Below, piece after piece: positions 10,490 through 24,744 of a stretch of 64,000 bases of DNA. The position numbers and the translations under genes are program-made. Source of the stretch: Harmothoe impar (taxonomy: Eukaryota; Annelida; Polychaeta; Phyllodocida; Polynoidae); NCBI GenBank assembly GCA_947462335.1, contig OX381717.1, positions 20,761,166-20,825,165 of the forward strand, in the 5' to 3' direction. The notes under the pieces are model-generated. The model saw only the letters and a list, made by a program, of their open reading frames with translations. It was not told the DNA's origin and did no database searches. Within the stretch, counting starts at the first letter, position 1; every line of letters begins with the position of its first letter.

Positions 10490-13334
10490 ACTGGTAAGAC
10501 CTACCAGTATATCAAAATGTTTATATTGGACATGAATATAAAAATTGAAGATCATCAGTGGAAATGTTTTGTGTGAGAGACCAGCTAACGAAGAAAGTGG
10601 GATTGAACAAGCTAGATATAATATCACTTCTCTTTATTGCCCCAACTTTCTCCAGCCTCCTTTCAGTCATGTAGCATACTCTAGACCTAGATAGTGACCC
10701 ACTCTCTATAGTTTCAATCCATAGGCACTCACTTCCCAGGTACATGCTCCCCCATTCAGATGCTGGGTTTTAATGTAGACATTGCCATTTATGTCTACAG
10801 AACCTCATCTGGCAGAGAGTTGTAGTAATGCAACAAGGAAAGTGAGGCACTGTGCAATAATGTGCCACAGGATATTAGTCCCTCAAAGGGCCACCCAATG
10901 GAGGAGCTACCAGAGGTCAAGATCCTGGGGTATATGCCCACTAACATGGCAGTGACCAATTTAGGGTTATTATGGGTGGAAATAGTTGGCTCGGGGTTAT
11001 GTGGGTGCCATAGGGGAGGGCAGGCCCTGCTTGGTGACAGATGAGACCCAGTGCTGGGAGATACATTTTTGATGATGGTCATGCACAGGCCTCAGTAAGA
11101 AATGTATTGCACCTCAAGGCAGTGTTTCACAATGGGATATCTAAATATAAACATATTTTAATGAGAAAGGACTTATTTCTAAAGAGAATATGTTTCATCC
11201 ATAATATATCTTATTATACTAGTTATTGAAACCAACATACCTTTCCGGCACTACCCATTAGCTATATTTCTCAACTCATTTTCCCAACCTACACCTGCCG
11301 GACAAAGCAGTTTTTCAAGGTTTCTATCAACCTAATTCTATAAAGATGCTGACTTCTTCACCATTAGACCCTCTGCTCTCAATAAATATAAACCAGGGAC
11401 ACATACACCATGTCAACAAGGGTAGGTCCTTGTCATACACTGCTCAATCGTTTGAATAATGTTTTGAAATATTGATTAGATACATTTGATACTGACGGCT
11501 GGCATAAATATGCTGAAGGGATGCAATGAGCACAGATCTTAAATGAGGACAAGCCCATAAGAATACCTCCCCTGACTAAAAATGCCAGTTGGCTGTGGAT
11601 GGATACTAGGGTTCTAGCGGGAAGCCTTATGGTAAATACAGGGGTCTGCGCTGACTCATCATGTGCCTATTCTGCTTGACATGGTACCAGGTGGTAACAT
11701 GCTAGGTCGGGCTAGGGGGGAGTGATGTTATTATGATGTATAGTACTACTTCTATTGTGCTTGCCCCTCCTGCTCTTAGTACCTTAGTACCAGGTAAATT
11801 CAAAGGACATACAGTTAGGTTTAGCAATTTTATCATTTCAACAATAAGATACTCATAGTGTGTGCTTCAGCTTTTCTTAAAGTAGTCAACACACTGAGAT
11901 CAACTCTCTTATTGTATTGCCAAAACAATTGTTTGAAATAAAAACATTTTTTAAAGCTTTTTTGCTGCTGGGATGAGTGAAAATTTCAGTATAAAATTGA
12001 ACGTGCAAATAAGAAACAAAAAGCCAGTCTGACAGTGAGCAGGTGTCATTACCTTCTGTTTAATTTAGCAGAAACATTAAACACAAAGAGCAGGTGTGCC
12101 TCTTATTTTACGTCCTCTTACATCAAAAAGTCCTAATGAGAGGAATCATCCAATGGAAACCTGATGAAGCAAATGAAGTAACACAAAATACTGATGACAA
12201 TTTCCATGTCATTTTTTCCCATTGAAAAGATTTTCGATTTTAGTTATGTTGTATAGGCAGTGATGTAAATACATTGGTTAAATGACAGTTATGTTTCACA
12301 GCCGTCATTATGTATGCTCCCTAGGGGCTGTAAGTGGACCACCATGAGTCACAAATGGCCCCCACCTCACAACATTGTGTAAGATAGGGGCCGTTTGTAA
12401 GATAGGGGCATCACAGCCCTCTAAACATACAGTGTTCAGCGAGACCTTTGAAGCTGATCACTAAGGACAGACAAGAATCACATAAATATATTATAGTGAA
12501 CGTCAGATAAGCGAAAGAGTTCTTCATCAGTTTAATGAATCTAGACATACAGGACAGTATTATTGAATTTACCAAATGAAATCACTTTGAACCAAAGCAC
12601 TTGGGTAATATTCAATTTTCATGAGCTGTGGTGTAGATATCTCAGACCAACAGAGAATGTTATGGGACGTCAGCATTGATTATAAATTAGTGGGAATATT
12701 CATTGACATTTGAATGCCATCAACCCATGTCCAAGACTTGTAATAGTTTAACCTAATCTGTCCTGTCAAATGAAAGTTGAAGCCAACTGTTAAGTAACTC
12801 TGAAATGCTGATGCAGTAATCTAATTATCAAGAAGCTAAGCAGGTTGCATTTATATAAATGGTGTTTTTGAAGAGATATAGGGATATCGACTCTCAGAAG
12901 GTGAACATGTAGGATGCTGTCCAGCTTCAGATCTTTTCCAGTAATTGCATCTAATCTTTTATCAAGGGGATTAATTTGCTGCATAAATGCAATTAGTAAA
13001 ATAGATTACTAGAATCAGAATCCAAGAGCCTTTGTTTCAGAATAATCTTAGATCAAAGAAAAAGGCTACATCTGAGGAAATCTACCTTGGTGATATTAAC
13101 ATAATAAACCTGATACCTTGAGATGTTTGATGAGATCATTTCTCTAAAGGTCTCACGCTTTAGGAGATCAATATCATAGCCAGACAATTTCATTGAAATC
13201 AAGAGATTGTTCTTGGTGAGAGGTTGTCTTGTAAGTGACAGTGGCATTAAAATGAAATGATTTTTGTGGGACTCCGAGTTTATATGGGGAGGCTCTGGCA
13301 AAATTTCCAATAGGCCAGTTGTGAAGCAGTTGAT
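10490..13334. other. non-genic, nothing recognised
   Basis: AT-rich with only short, unrelated open frames and no splice-bounded coding segment that I recognise. Confidence 0.5.
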
Positions 13335-13546
13335 AAGGACATAATGCACGAATGCAACCCTGGCGAGTAAATCACCAGGAATGCATTGCCAGGGCTGCAT
13401 TCATGCATCATGTCCACCTTGTGAGACATTCCCAAAGGGTCGGCATGATGCACCAATGCAGGACGGATGAGTTATTCGCCAGGGCTGCAATGGTGCATCA
13501 TTACGACATATGTCATCTTTTAGTGACATATACCTTTAAAGGGTTA
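13335..13546. repeat. MITE family F, copy 1
   Basis: Contains inverted TGCAxCCCTGGCGAGTAA / CACCAGGxxTGCAT motifs and ATGATGCACCAATGCAG, and ends in AAAGGGTTAA. Similar to 38,824-39,046, 44,880-45,097 and 48,686-48,785. Confidence 0.7.
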
Positions 13547-15214
13547 AGCTGTGACAAAGAGGGTTTGTGTGAACATAATGGCATTGAGCTCTCACAAGAC
13601 CCTGCGGTAACGGCCAATTGCACCACTTCAAGCAGACAGTTGCCATTGCTTTTCTTTGCAAGGCAGTCTCTAAGACCTTCAAGTTGAGAACTTAGGCACA
13701 TCCTTAACAAAGAGGATCGATAAGACAGGGTGTCAGGGGTGTCTCGCAGAATGCGCTATAGGGTGCTGAGACAAGATGGGGGTTAATCATAAGGTTAATC
13801 TATCTTTAGCTAGGCTATGGCCTTAATCCTTGAAACTGGACTGTTAAAATATGTATCCTTTTGATATTACCAGATCAAACAGGGAAGATGGATGTTGGTA
13901 AACTTAACGATGTCTAAATGAAGTGCATTTAGGTCGAACAAGCTTTGAGGTCTAACCCACAAAAAAGGCTACCTTGAATTGTGGATAAGCACTTCAGCTA
14001 TGTGGCCTTCACTATCATGGCATTCAACAAGAAAGCTTATCAGGAAAGCAAGGTTTTTAATCTGGGCATTTCCTGTTGCAAAGGACACAGCAACTTTAAA
14101 TGATAGTTGAGTAACCAAGTTAATGGCAAAGTGAAATCACATAACATCTCTAACATTCATAGTGAAAGTCAGACTCTTCTCCTAATCTTCTATCAAATCT
14201 GTAAATTTTGGATAATTTGAGTTGAAATAACATCTTTAAAGAGAAACTCGCTTTTCAAATTGTTCGGGCAATTCCAAGTATTTTTTAATCTATGTAAATA
14301 GTTGGGCTAATACAATATTTTAAACCCTCAACATCCAAATTCCACAATTAATACAGAGAGCTTTAAAATTGTGAAGGGTCTCGTTGGTATCGATGGCATT
14401 CTGTGTCAAACAAGAAATCATGAAAACACAAAAAAGGGTTATTAATGTCAACTGAAACGTGTGATTAAAAAAAAAATCAGTCAAGGTTTATTAACAAACA
14501 ATGAGGTCATAACAAATGAAACTGACAATAATTCTCATTTATCAAAGGTACAAAAAAAAAATTCATAATTATTTTGGTCATAAACCCAAAAAGGCGCAGG
14601 TGTCAGTCATATCAAGAGATAAGGCCAAGTCTAACTTCATAAAAACAGGTTGTAGAATAACAGCATCATAAAGCTATTAAAGTGTGGATAAGGTATTGAG
14701 ACAGTGAGCTACATTGGTACCGTTTCATATGTTGTTCGCATGGGCAATAATGGTCAGTGAACAGGCCGTTATACAAATTATTCTGCAAGGGGTGTAGAAG
14801 CTCACCAGTCCGGCTTAGTGCTCATGTAAATAAGGTGGTGTTACCGGAAGGGCAGAGTTTGTCTTCTTTACTGCAGACCCTTAGTCATGATGAGCATATT
14901 CACCGTATCCACACATTAGATTTCGCTGCTTATGCTATCATACATGACATAGGTCTCAGAGAGATTTGGCGACATACTCAAATACTTATATCTTGGAGTT
15001 TCTTCCAAGGTTTGGAGGGCACAAACATCTTAGAGATTTCCAATACCTCAAGCAGTTCTAAGCTTATGAAAATGCTTACTAATGCTTAGAGCTGACTAAA
15101 GGGAATGATTTGCAGATTTACGGAATGATTAGCCCCTGTCTCTATATAAAGAATGTATGCAAACATGTGGCAAGAAGGCAAATGTGGAAGGAAAGGGGCA
15201 TGACATGTAAGTAT
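13547..15214. other. non-genic, nothing recognised
   Basis: AT-rich. An open frame at 14,757-15,089 lacks recognisable motifs and is not supported as a gene. Confidence 0.5.
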
Positions 15215-15655
15215 TAAGTGGGCCGTAACAATAAGAAGGACCAGGCCAAGGCACTTGGAAAAATGGAATATATATAGTAATGTCCAGGAGGCATGCAGGG
15301 TGGGAATGAGATGGGCATCAGGGGCCTCTTAAATACGCCCATGGAGTTATGATTGTAATCAAGGACACCAAGAACAGTTTGAAGTGTTAAACGAGGGGAA
15401 ACAAAGTGAGATAATTACAAAAATAAGCTTCTCAATCTCTGTAATGTTCCTAATTAATGATAACAGCTTGTTCAATTGTGCAGTTTTTGTGGACCAATTA
15501 AGCTCTGTGGTGCCATTTCAAAAATGTTAATTGGCCTTTGTTTTGTAGGGGAATAATTTAACATGCAGGAGGTCATGATGACAGGCCACAACTGGGTTGT
15601 TTTAGTTGTGAGGTTTGTCAGCCATTATCATAAATGAGGAAAATCTTGCATAAGC
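15215..15655 (+). repeat. dispersed repeat family J, copy 2
   Basis: Diverged, co-linear relative of 4,290-4,740. Confidence 0.6.
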
Positions 15656-18169
15656 GAATACTTTGATGGTAAACATATCCTTTTGACATGAAACATGGCA
15701 AGCCATAAAATGTTTTATTCTGATGATATATTTTAATTTTTCTGTAAGTTTAATTGAATATCCGAATTGATGGGTTATACCCCAATATCCTAAGTATCAT
15801 AATAATGCTTTTAGACTTGCAAACAGCTCAGTTCTAGATATTTTATAATAACTCGAACTTGATTTCCTTTTAGGGATTTTAAGGAAATACTATGAATCCC
15901 CATCTATTCAAATGTAAATAGGGATGACAGATGGATGGGCCATAACCTGAGAACTTCTTGTTTTCCTACTATAACAGGAGATATCACTTTGAGCAAAAGT
16001 GAGTGACACTTGAATGATAGACTCAAATGTTATGGCAGGACTATGATCGATACGATTGGTCAATGGAGGCAAGGATTGTTCACATGATTGATGGTGGGAA
16101 GTAACCTAAGGAAGAAGTGATAACACACATTGGACACAAGAACTGATAGTTCCTGTCATAGTGTGTATTCAAGTTTGCAGTTTCGGCTCATGAATAGTCT
16201 CACAGTAAAGGCATCATCAGCAAAAAGAGCTATTTATTCAGGAAGGTGTCTAAAGGGAAATAAGAAACCTGTCACTTTTCAAGTACAGCATTAACTCTTT
16301 TATTGAATCAGTATAACTATGTGTCAGGGCCTTGGGGTTTACTTGTCAGGCCAAACTTCAAAGAAACAATATTATAGTTAGCCTTGAAGTGGATGGGATC
16401 AAAGCCAGGTCATATGACATTATATTTAAATGGATACCACATACAACAGACACTTGTAAAGTGTTGTGGACAAGTTTTTATATTGGCAAACCAAGTCAAA
16501 GGATACTAGCTTCACCTGCCTCTATGTCATGGCTACAGTCTCTCTTAAGGATTGTGCATTGGCCAACCCCTGGGACTCTTTATTGAGACAAATCCTTACT
16601 TATTTTAATAATGTAGTAGAATGTTTTTATATTTGCAAAAAACAGACTACTCAATCTCTCCTAAAGCAATTGTCTAAAAACCAAAGAGTTCTCCCAGAAT
16701 CCCATAGTTAGACTGGTCTCATTCCTGACCTTTTCTCTTTTGTCATGTCAAATTACCTACAAGGACTAGGCACACTCTCCCAATCACTACCGGGCATGTC
16801 ACATCACACGTCAACCAGTGACCACTAGCAGCATTTGACATGTTCAAAGAGACCTGCTCAGGAGCCGCTGCTACGGAGACTCTTTAAGGACAGCATGATG
16901 CCACAAGGATCATATTCATCTATCATCATTTTATGATGCACCAAAGTAGTTCAGGTACTAACTCACTGGTCCTGGGTTGGTGAACAGTACCATGCTGAGT
17001 CCATGTCCTTGCAGGGTCAGCACTATGCCCATAATTGAGTGCAAAATTGTGTCACTTGTGGATGGAGCAGAGCATTTGTGTGACAACCAAAGAGCATAGT
17101 GCCCATGAAATGTTAACTACAGACCTGCTTAACATGCCTTACCATCAAGCCTCTACTGAAGTAAGAATATTAAATATGGTTGACATTACTTATTGAATGG
17201 TATACTTTCTGACCTTCCTTACACCAACTCTTGCCTATAACATTTGCCACTAAATGAAGCAGCCACTCTGTCTATGACACTGAAGCTTAGACTCTACCTC
17301 TACCTTGTATGACACCACTGGCAATGGAAATATTTGCTGATTTCTAGTGTTATTCCAGAATCACACAACCACAAGTACAAACAGAGCAATTTAATTTATT
17401 CACATCTGATCAATATTCATTTTATGTCAATTGCTCACTGACAATATTGGCCTGAAAATCTAAACCTGCCACAGTTGCATAAGTTATAGTTGATTCCCAA
17501 AACCAGCATTGTCGGTGCTTCTTGTTGGTCAATGAAACAATAAGCAGCACCATTGACCTGACATACACACACATACTATAGTTACAGAACACAACTACAG
17601 GCCTTACTCCTACCGAACACCTACTAGGACAGCAGCCCTTAGACTGTCCTTCACTCGGTCTACCATGCCTACCTCTGAAACCAGAGGTCCTCACGAGGGA
17701 AGATTATAGCACATAAGCATGAGATTTTATTACTCTCCATAGCTTTTGCCCCCTGTAATGAAATATGTTACGGAGTCAAGGAATTCTACTGACACAAGGA
17801 CCCCCTACTGATAAAATACACTCACACAAGGATTTAATAGGACGTGAGTGTGGCCCTTCTGCCTAGAGATAACACCTCCGAATAGCTCCCATCTATACTG
17901 TCACCACTCTCACATATAAACATGTTATTACTATGTGCCAAAGTATGTAAAAGATGAAGAACTATGTCTCAGTGTTTCGTTGATTCTTTTAACCATGTCA
18001 AAGACTTGACACAATGTACAAAGGTTAAGTAAAACAAAAACAGAAGGAAGCATATGAATGATGGTTTTGTATGATTGCTCAGACATAAGCCACTATGTAG
18101 CTGGCCTCAGGGTAAGCTCATGAAAGCGACCTCAGTGTACTCCCAACCCAAAAACAAACACATACGGTG
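15656..18169. other. non-genic, nothing recognised
   Basis: AT-rich with no supported gene or repeat. Confidence 0.5.
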
Positions 18170-18440
18170 GATAGCTTGATTCTCTGGTGTGCACAGTAAA
18201 GCAGTTTTTGCCCAGTTTTGTCTGGACGTTATGACCGATTCCTGCCTGGAAACATGACTACTGCCTCTTCCCTGCTGGCCATTGACTCTGTACAGTCCCC
18301 TTAAGGAGACACCGAAGCTAACTGCAACGTAGAACTGTGTAATAAAGACATTCATGGTGCCATAAATCAGGGAGGATACAGAGTCAAGTGCTGTGTTTGT
18401 GTTGCCATAGGTGGTTCTCAGCCTCAAGGTTATATGTAAA
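18170..18440 (+). repeat. dispersed repeat family C, copy 2
   Basis: Shares TTTTGTCTGG, ATTCCTGxCTGGAxACATG and GCCATTGACTCTGTAC blocks with 1,590-1,860 and 24,190-24,500. It begins a C-D-E order of blocks that recurs at 24.2-26.9 kb. Confidence 0.6.
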
Positions 18441-19589
18441 CACAGGTTCAGAAAATGCTGTGCTGCAGTGCAGGCTTCTCTCGTATTTATATAAATACTA
18501 GCCAGAATGGACTTATACTATAGATGAGGGCTTGAGGGGTTAGGTATGTCAAACAGTGTTAACTTCACTTAACTCTTCCTTAACCACGTCCCAAATAAAG
18601 GCACCTCTCCCAAAACAAGATTGTTTCAGATGAAATACAAATGGAATATTAAGATGTAGGGGACGGCCTAACCTTTCAGAAACTGAAAGAGTTTTTTAAA
18701 TATTCTAATTAGAAGTACATCTATGACAAAATGAACAGTATCGAATGACCAGAAAGTAAGATACCCTAAATCGCTCTATGTGTTCCAATTAGGGAGATAA
18801 GGCCCTATTTGAAATTGAATTTAGCTTATTTTAGTGTATATGTTGCCATGGCAACTTATATATAGGCCATAATGCATCAAACTAGACCTAAACTTTTGGT
18901 ACTATCTTTATCAGCATGAAAAATTGGGTAAAATCATTTTTCATCCAAAAAACAATATTGTTTGACATTTTTCATGATTTTTGCCTTAAATATTGCTCAA
19001 ATAATATTGAAAATGAGATGAATCTCATGCAAGTCGAGGTGTCTATCATTTTTAGAATAGGAAATGTATGTACAAACGGATTAAGATGTGCAGAGACAAT
19101 ATGCCATAGACCACCGTGAGAAAAAATCATGGGATTTTACCAATTTTTAAGCAAAGCACAGAGGGCCGAAAATCGGCCAAAATTGGCCAAAAAACAGCCT
19201 TTTGTGCCTAAAGGCGCGATCGTTCTTGAGGGGTAAATTCGCCAAAATGCGCGATCGGTAAATGAAGAGTTAATATATGTAAAGCAATGAAACTTAACAT
19301 GTGGACAACGTTTTACTTAGCCTCAATTTCAGCAAAGCTAGATTTGTAAGCAAGAACTAGAGGTCAAGTTCCAATTTTAAACTCTATCTTAAGTTATTTC
19401 TTGTGGCAATATATTGCAATAAGTGATATATTTCACCAAATGCATGCTCTAAGACTTCCCCTAACTAATACAACACACAATTCATACCATTCCATGTGAC
19501 TTTACTTCAATGATGGTTTAAAAGAGCTTGTAAAATAGCTATGGAAGGCTATTTTAAGGTATAAAAGGTTTGGTTCGGTGTAGGGTAGG
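18441..19589. other. non-genic, with X-box and small GC-rich palindrome
   Basis: Mostly AT-rich. Holds a canonical RFX palindrome at 18,842-18,855 and a GGCGCGATCG..TGCGCGATCGG inverted pair near 19,210-19,258. Confidence 0.5.
18842..18855. promoter_or_regulatory. canonical RFX X-box palindrome
   Basis: GTTGCCATGGCAAC is an exact match to the symmetric X-box bound by RFX-family factors. It sits inside a TATAT/ATATA-flanked palindromic context. No gene start is visible nearby, so function is unproven. Confidence 0.5.
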
Positions 19590-19930
19590 CAGTATGAATG
19601 AAGCACCAGTATCCTGACAAAGCCCTCCGCTCATGTTTGCATTGTGGATGCTCCAATCACAGGGCCATATATCTGGTCACTGTAGTGTCACGTCTGCAGG
19701 ACCCCAGGGATGCCATCCCCAGAATGGGAGACTATTATGAGGCTGTGTCAGTGTTTGTATGTATGATCAGGAAGGTGTATAACTATGGAAGGCTATTAGC
19801 AGGCAATACCCAGGACCCTCTCATGACTCTTTCCTATGAATGATAGCTATACAGCAACTGTTGGATTACCTGTGAAAGAAGGATAAACCTTCTACAATAT
19901 CAAGCTGCTAAAATTTAGATTTTTAGCTGC
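19590..19930 (+). repeat. dispersed repeat family D, copy 1
   Basis: Shares GGAAGGTGTATAACTATGGA, GGCTATTAGCAG and GCTATACAGCAACTGTTGGA with 24,745-25,075. The reverse complement of 47,510-47,760 is a third copy. Confidence 0.75.
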
Positions 19931-20189
19931 TTAGATTTATGGAGGAAGGGGAGATTATGTATCGGTTGCATGCATGATTGGAGGTTATAGGAAGCATATT
20001 TCTCTTCCCACAATGTATTACTTCAGTTGCCAGAAATCGCAGCTGAGTTTGAAGGTGCTTACTTGTATAAAACAGCTGACATGAATTTTAAATTACTAGT
20101 GGTCCATATCTCAACGATGGACTTAAATATATATATATAGAAAAAGTACAGTTTATAATGTCGGCACTGTATTATTTTGACAGCTACAC

Positions 20190-20935
20190 CAAATGTCTCC
20201 ATTCCCACTTATACAGATAAAAGGGCAAAGTGGTGTACAGTATCTAGTTCCAGTCACCAGAACCTGCTGTGTGGTTTTATCACACAGCAATTACACTAGC
20301 AACAGCTAGGTGTGGTTAACAGGGTCTAAACAGGTGCATTTCATGTTGGACAGCTTTCAATTCTAATAGATGATGATGGTCTGTTTTATAAAGCCGTGAG
20401 TAATTCATCACCTAGGTTGCCAGGATATGGGGATGAACATATAAAAGGGTAAAAGGACTAACCAATTCAACCTATATCAACTGTGTCTTCCATTTCAGAC
20501 CCAGCTTTTCACTTATCATCAAGTTTACATAAAGTCTTTGAGAAGGGGTTTATCTATGGTCAAGACTCCTTCAATAGTTATTTAAGATTTAATTCTAAAA
20601 TAGATTTGTCATAGAGTTGTCATACTTTAACATGAATGTAAGTGGAAATAGAAAAAAAAATCGAATTGACATGGAAAGAAGTAAGAACAAAGCATTAGAT
20701 ACAGAACAGAGTTAATGTGAGCAAAAATGGTTTATCTTGTGACCTTAAGGCTGAAAAGACATAAGGACTGGTCTACTTTCTGACCTGCTCTACTCCCAGA
20801 GGTGCATGTTGTGCTTGATGAGACCATCAATCTACCCGCCACTACTCTCCTAATGGTGGCATGTGGCAGAAATTGCCCTAACAATGAGGTACTGATTTGG
20901 GACATGCTGTGGTCAGAGAAACCTAGACTCAAGTA
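20190..20935 (+). repeat. dispersed repeat family E, copy 1
   Basis: Co-linear with 26,300-26,910. Shared blocks include CAGTCACCA, CAACAGCTAGGTGTGG, CCTAGGTTGCC, GTGCTTGATGAGACCATCAA and GCATGTGGCAGAAATTGCCC. Confidence 0.75.
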
Positions 20936-23523
20936 AAGGACCAGTCATTTATCTATAAGGGTTGAGTTGACTTTCAAGTGGGTATATCCAATTTCTCATT
21001 ATTTCTAAATCTTACTTAAAAGTATTCCAAATGCTGTAAAAGTATAATATTTAGGGAATAAAGGTCAATTAAATCAATGGGTGTAAATAGGTCATGAATC
21101 CAATGGTCCCCAACCATGGGTTTTTCTAATGTCTTTTCCAATGGTGGGAATAAGAGCATGGACACTTTTTTTTCCAAAATGACAATAATTATTATCATGG
21201 GCAATAACATCTAAGAAGGGTAAAATAGAGTGGAATACGGGGGAAAAGAACAGATAGGAAGTCAAATATATTATTTCTGAACATTCTGACTCAATTTTCA
21301 TTTGTACCATACATGGGATGTACTAACTTTAAGACAATCCTAAATGCTGCAGATATAAAAGGTATACCTTCAACTCAATTCTCTTAGGAGTTGTAACTCA
21401 CTGATATGCTTAATCTGAGACAGAGAACTATTATAAAAGTAAAACTTGTTAAACTTTAGCAAATGAACTTAGTGCCCCCTCACCACTTACACATATGGGA
21501 AGAAAAATGAAAAACACAGGCTCAAGATTGGTTTTCCCCTATGAGTTATGTGTTCTTCAAACCACAGAACTTACAATAATAAGTATGGTCCATAGAAGTC
21601 GATGTGGGTCTTGTTAACATGTCTCTGAGCGATTCACAGCAACCTGATAACATGTTTATGGGAAGACTGATACATGTCCATCGTTGATGCCCCAGGGTTG
21701 AGCGTGTACACATCCATTACACACCAAATACCCTGTTTGTTAGAACACTGATACATAGCCCCAGGGGCTGCCAAAGGGTCTGTTGTGCACAAATTACTGA
21801 TAACAACAATTAGTGATGAGCAGGCTTTTACAGATACTGCATGAAAGATTATAGTTAATCAAATGACAATCTAATGAACACATTTATTAGGTCACTAATG
21901 AAATAGTTTATTCTCATCACCCGAAAGTGAGAAATGTGACATGGGTGTTTTTTATTTTTTATTTCTTCTTTTTTTTACTGGAGGCAGAACATAATATAGG
22001 GAGATTAAGACTTCTCGTGCACAACTTTTGCATTTGGTAGTTAAGAGTCTATTGATATGCAAAAGTTGTTTTAATGCGAGTTATTCCTAGCCCTCCTCAT
22101 TACTGACACTATAAGCTTTACACTATACACTTTATGCAGTGATATCAGGCCTCTTAGAATCAAAAACCTTTTCTAGTTCCAATAGAATCTATTCAAAACA
22201 TTTAGTCTGTCATTCAAGGTAAAACTTGTTTAGTCCAAATTTTGTCACATTATTAGTTGTTTGCGATTCCTACAAATGCTCATAATGTATGAATCTCAAT
22301 TCCAACACTCCCATGTCAAATTAAATCTGGCATTAATGACCACATAGCATGGCTATCAGTAATATACTGGACAAATGTGAGCAGCCAAGCAGAAAGGATG
22401 CTCCGTGCGGGATTAGTTCAGATTTTTGCCACCAGGGGGGGCGCCACTATGGCTTAAATGAAAGAAAAGGGGTAAAAATTGTTCTAGGGTACCTTTTTCT
22501 GTAGAAAAAAATGCGTCCAAACTGCAGAGTGTAGATAAAGTATACGAACTAGCTTGCATTGTGATGACAACAAAATAACCATATACGTTTCAGCCATAGT
22601 GATGTGCATCTTAGCTCTGATCTCAGAATATGCCACTGTATTTGAGGAGGGACACACTGAGAGTTACATGTGTTCAGCAAACTATTGTTTACACAGCTTG
22701 TACTATCTGATGCTGGGTAATGAAAGATCCTGACCGCTCAAGGGGTAGCATCATCAGTCCTCATGTTGCTATCCAGAGGGTAGCCCTGGATGAATACTTA
22801 AAACCTTCCCTTTACTCCTTTTCCTACCAGTTTTTGAAATAATCTTACCTGAAGATAGCTTTCAAGACATTTGACGCACTTCTTGAAGTAAAAACTTATG
22901 AGGCCTTTATCCTAAGGCCTCACCCTTTTTACATGAGAGAATATTCGGTAAGCATGAGGAAGGAAAACTGTAGAGTAGGATAACAGAACAGTAAATGATA
23001 AACTGATCTCTCATTGCTATCAGGGTATGGTTTTACTGTAACCTAGCTCATAAAGTAGCTGCCTCTTGATGAAGAGCAACCTCTTTAAAAAAATGAAGCA
23101 TTATATAACTTCCAAGTAAGAGCCCTTTGAAGTTGGAGATAGACAATTTATATCTCGATAGTTTTTAACGCTGAAGTCCTGAAATTTAAACTATGAATGA
23201 AATCTTCCTCCCCGCCATCAATCCAGCCTAACACATATTATGTAGCTGGCCACATGAAAGACACCTTGGATTACTCAAATCCCCAATAGGCTCAAACTCA
23301 CGACTTTGCAACAATTAAAAGTGAAAAATATGTCAATTAAAAATCTTTTCATTCTCATTATTTCTTGATTGCAATGGAAAATATAGGTCTGTGGGGACAT
23401 GCACATAAAAGTTTATGATATAGCTATGATTATTTCTCACTGTATCATGACCATGAAAATACCATGTAAAATCATGATTTTTCATGGTTTCCACAATATC
23501 GGACCTTTTTCATATAAAAGGGC

Positions 23524-23540
23524 TGGTTGCTAAGCAACCA
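23524..23540. promoter_or_regulatory. X-box-like palindrome
   Basis: TGGTTGCTAAGCAACCA fits the loose X-box pattern with a one-base spacer, like the motif in the 146-bp satellite. Function unknown. Confidence 0.35.
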
Positions 23541-23702
23541 TTCAAAAAAGAGAAAAATGGATAGCCTCATTGGATTCCCTGACATCGATTTAGGGGGGGT
23601 AGGTACTCTTAGAATTATTATAAGACAAATATTAACGACATTATGAGCTGCCATATGTTAATATCTTCTCTGGTCAATATGGCTCCATATGGAGCCATAT
23701 GG

Positions 23703-23735
23703 CGTAACGGACGCGTAACGGACGCGTAACGGACA
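23703..23735 (+). repeat. 11-bp CpG-rich tandem repeat
   Basis: GTAACGGACGC occurs three times in tandem, the last copy ending in ACC. It follows a CCATATGGAGCCATATGG palindromic tract and is a CpG-rich spot in CpG-poor surroundings. Confidence 0.7.
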
Positions 23736-24189
23736 CCTTAACATGGTCGTTTTGTGACATTGACTTCAAAATATTGAAAAATGGTGAAAAAAATTGAATA
23801 TCTGCATGCAAATGGTGTCTATCAATATCAGAAAAAAAATTGCAATCATTCTAGAACATTTTCAATTATGCGTTATTATGCTCTATATTTTTAAATATTT
23901 ATACAAGAAAAAAAATGAGAGCATTTTAATTGCTTTGAATTATGATGGATTTTTTCTGTAAAACGTGGAAAAGCTAAAAAATACCACAAAAGTTCAAAAA
24001 TTACATTGCAGAAAAGAGTAGAGCATAAAGTTTGTTTCAAAAAATGAAAATGTATGCTAACTTAATTAATTCTAATAAAATCTTGGGGGTCGAAAAAAAT
24101 AGTCACTTTGTGACATCTGGCTATAGCTGTTCTGTGGTATTCTCATGAGCCTGAGCCAATAAGCAGCAGATTGGTAGGGCAGTCTCACT

Positions 24190-24500
24190 GTCTACCTAGT
24201 GGACACAAAATTCAGGTCAACATTGAAACAACAATGAATCAACATTGAATCAACATTGACTGTCTACCCATGCTGATTCAATGGTCTCTGCCCACTGGGT
24301 AATGGGTACAGTTCAGCAATCACTGCCCAGTTTTGTCTGGTCTTTATTGCCAATTCCTGTCTGGATACATGGCCACTACAGATATTCTATGTTGATGGTT
24401 GAAATGGTTAGTATCAGTCTAGGAGGTACTAATGCAGCTAGGACAACTGTGCTAAGAGGTGGCATAGATAAGTGATCTGTTTAGGTTTTCATAGATGGTT
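24190..24500 (+). repeat. dispersed repeat family C, copy 3
   Basis: Shares TTTTGTCTGGTC, CAATTCCTGTCTGGATACAT and AGGAGGTACTAA with copies 1 and 2. It also contains CAACATTGAATCAACATTGA words. Confidence 0.6.
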
Positions 24501-24744
24501 CTCAGTCTTGAATTCATACACACTGGTGCTACATGTGCAGTGTTACGGAAAATGCCTGTCTCATATATTCTGGCCACAATTTGCGTGATCAGAGGTTGAG
24601 TTCCACCCATAAGCTTTATTTAGTGTTAATTTATGGTGCAATATGTTGTTATACAACACACAGCTTATAGCATTCCATAAGCTTGTATGCTAACAATACA
24701 CATTGTGGAAGATTGTCTAAATCAATAAATGGATCGGTTCAGTA

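Larger units (their letters stand above)
20936..24189. other. non-genic, with small palindromes and motif sites
   Basis: AT-rich. Contains a hairpin at 22,013-22,080 (arms ACAACTTTTGCAT), a CCACCAGGGGGGGCGCCA string near 22,430, an X-box-like palindrome at 23,524-23,540 and a GTAACGGACGC tandem at 23,703-23,735. No gene is supported. Confidence 0.5.

Noticed and set aside
22431..22448. CTCF site CCACCAGGGGGGGCGCCA
   Set aside because: Two extra G residues break the core spacing.
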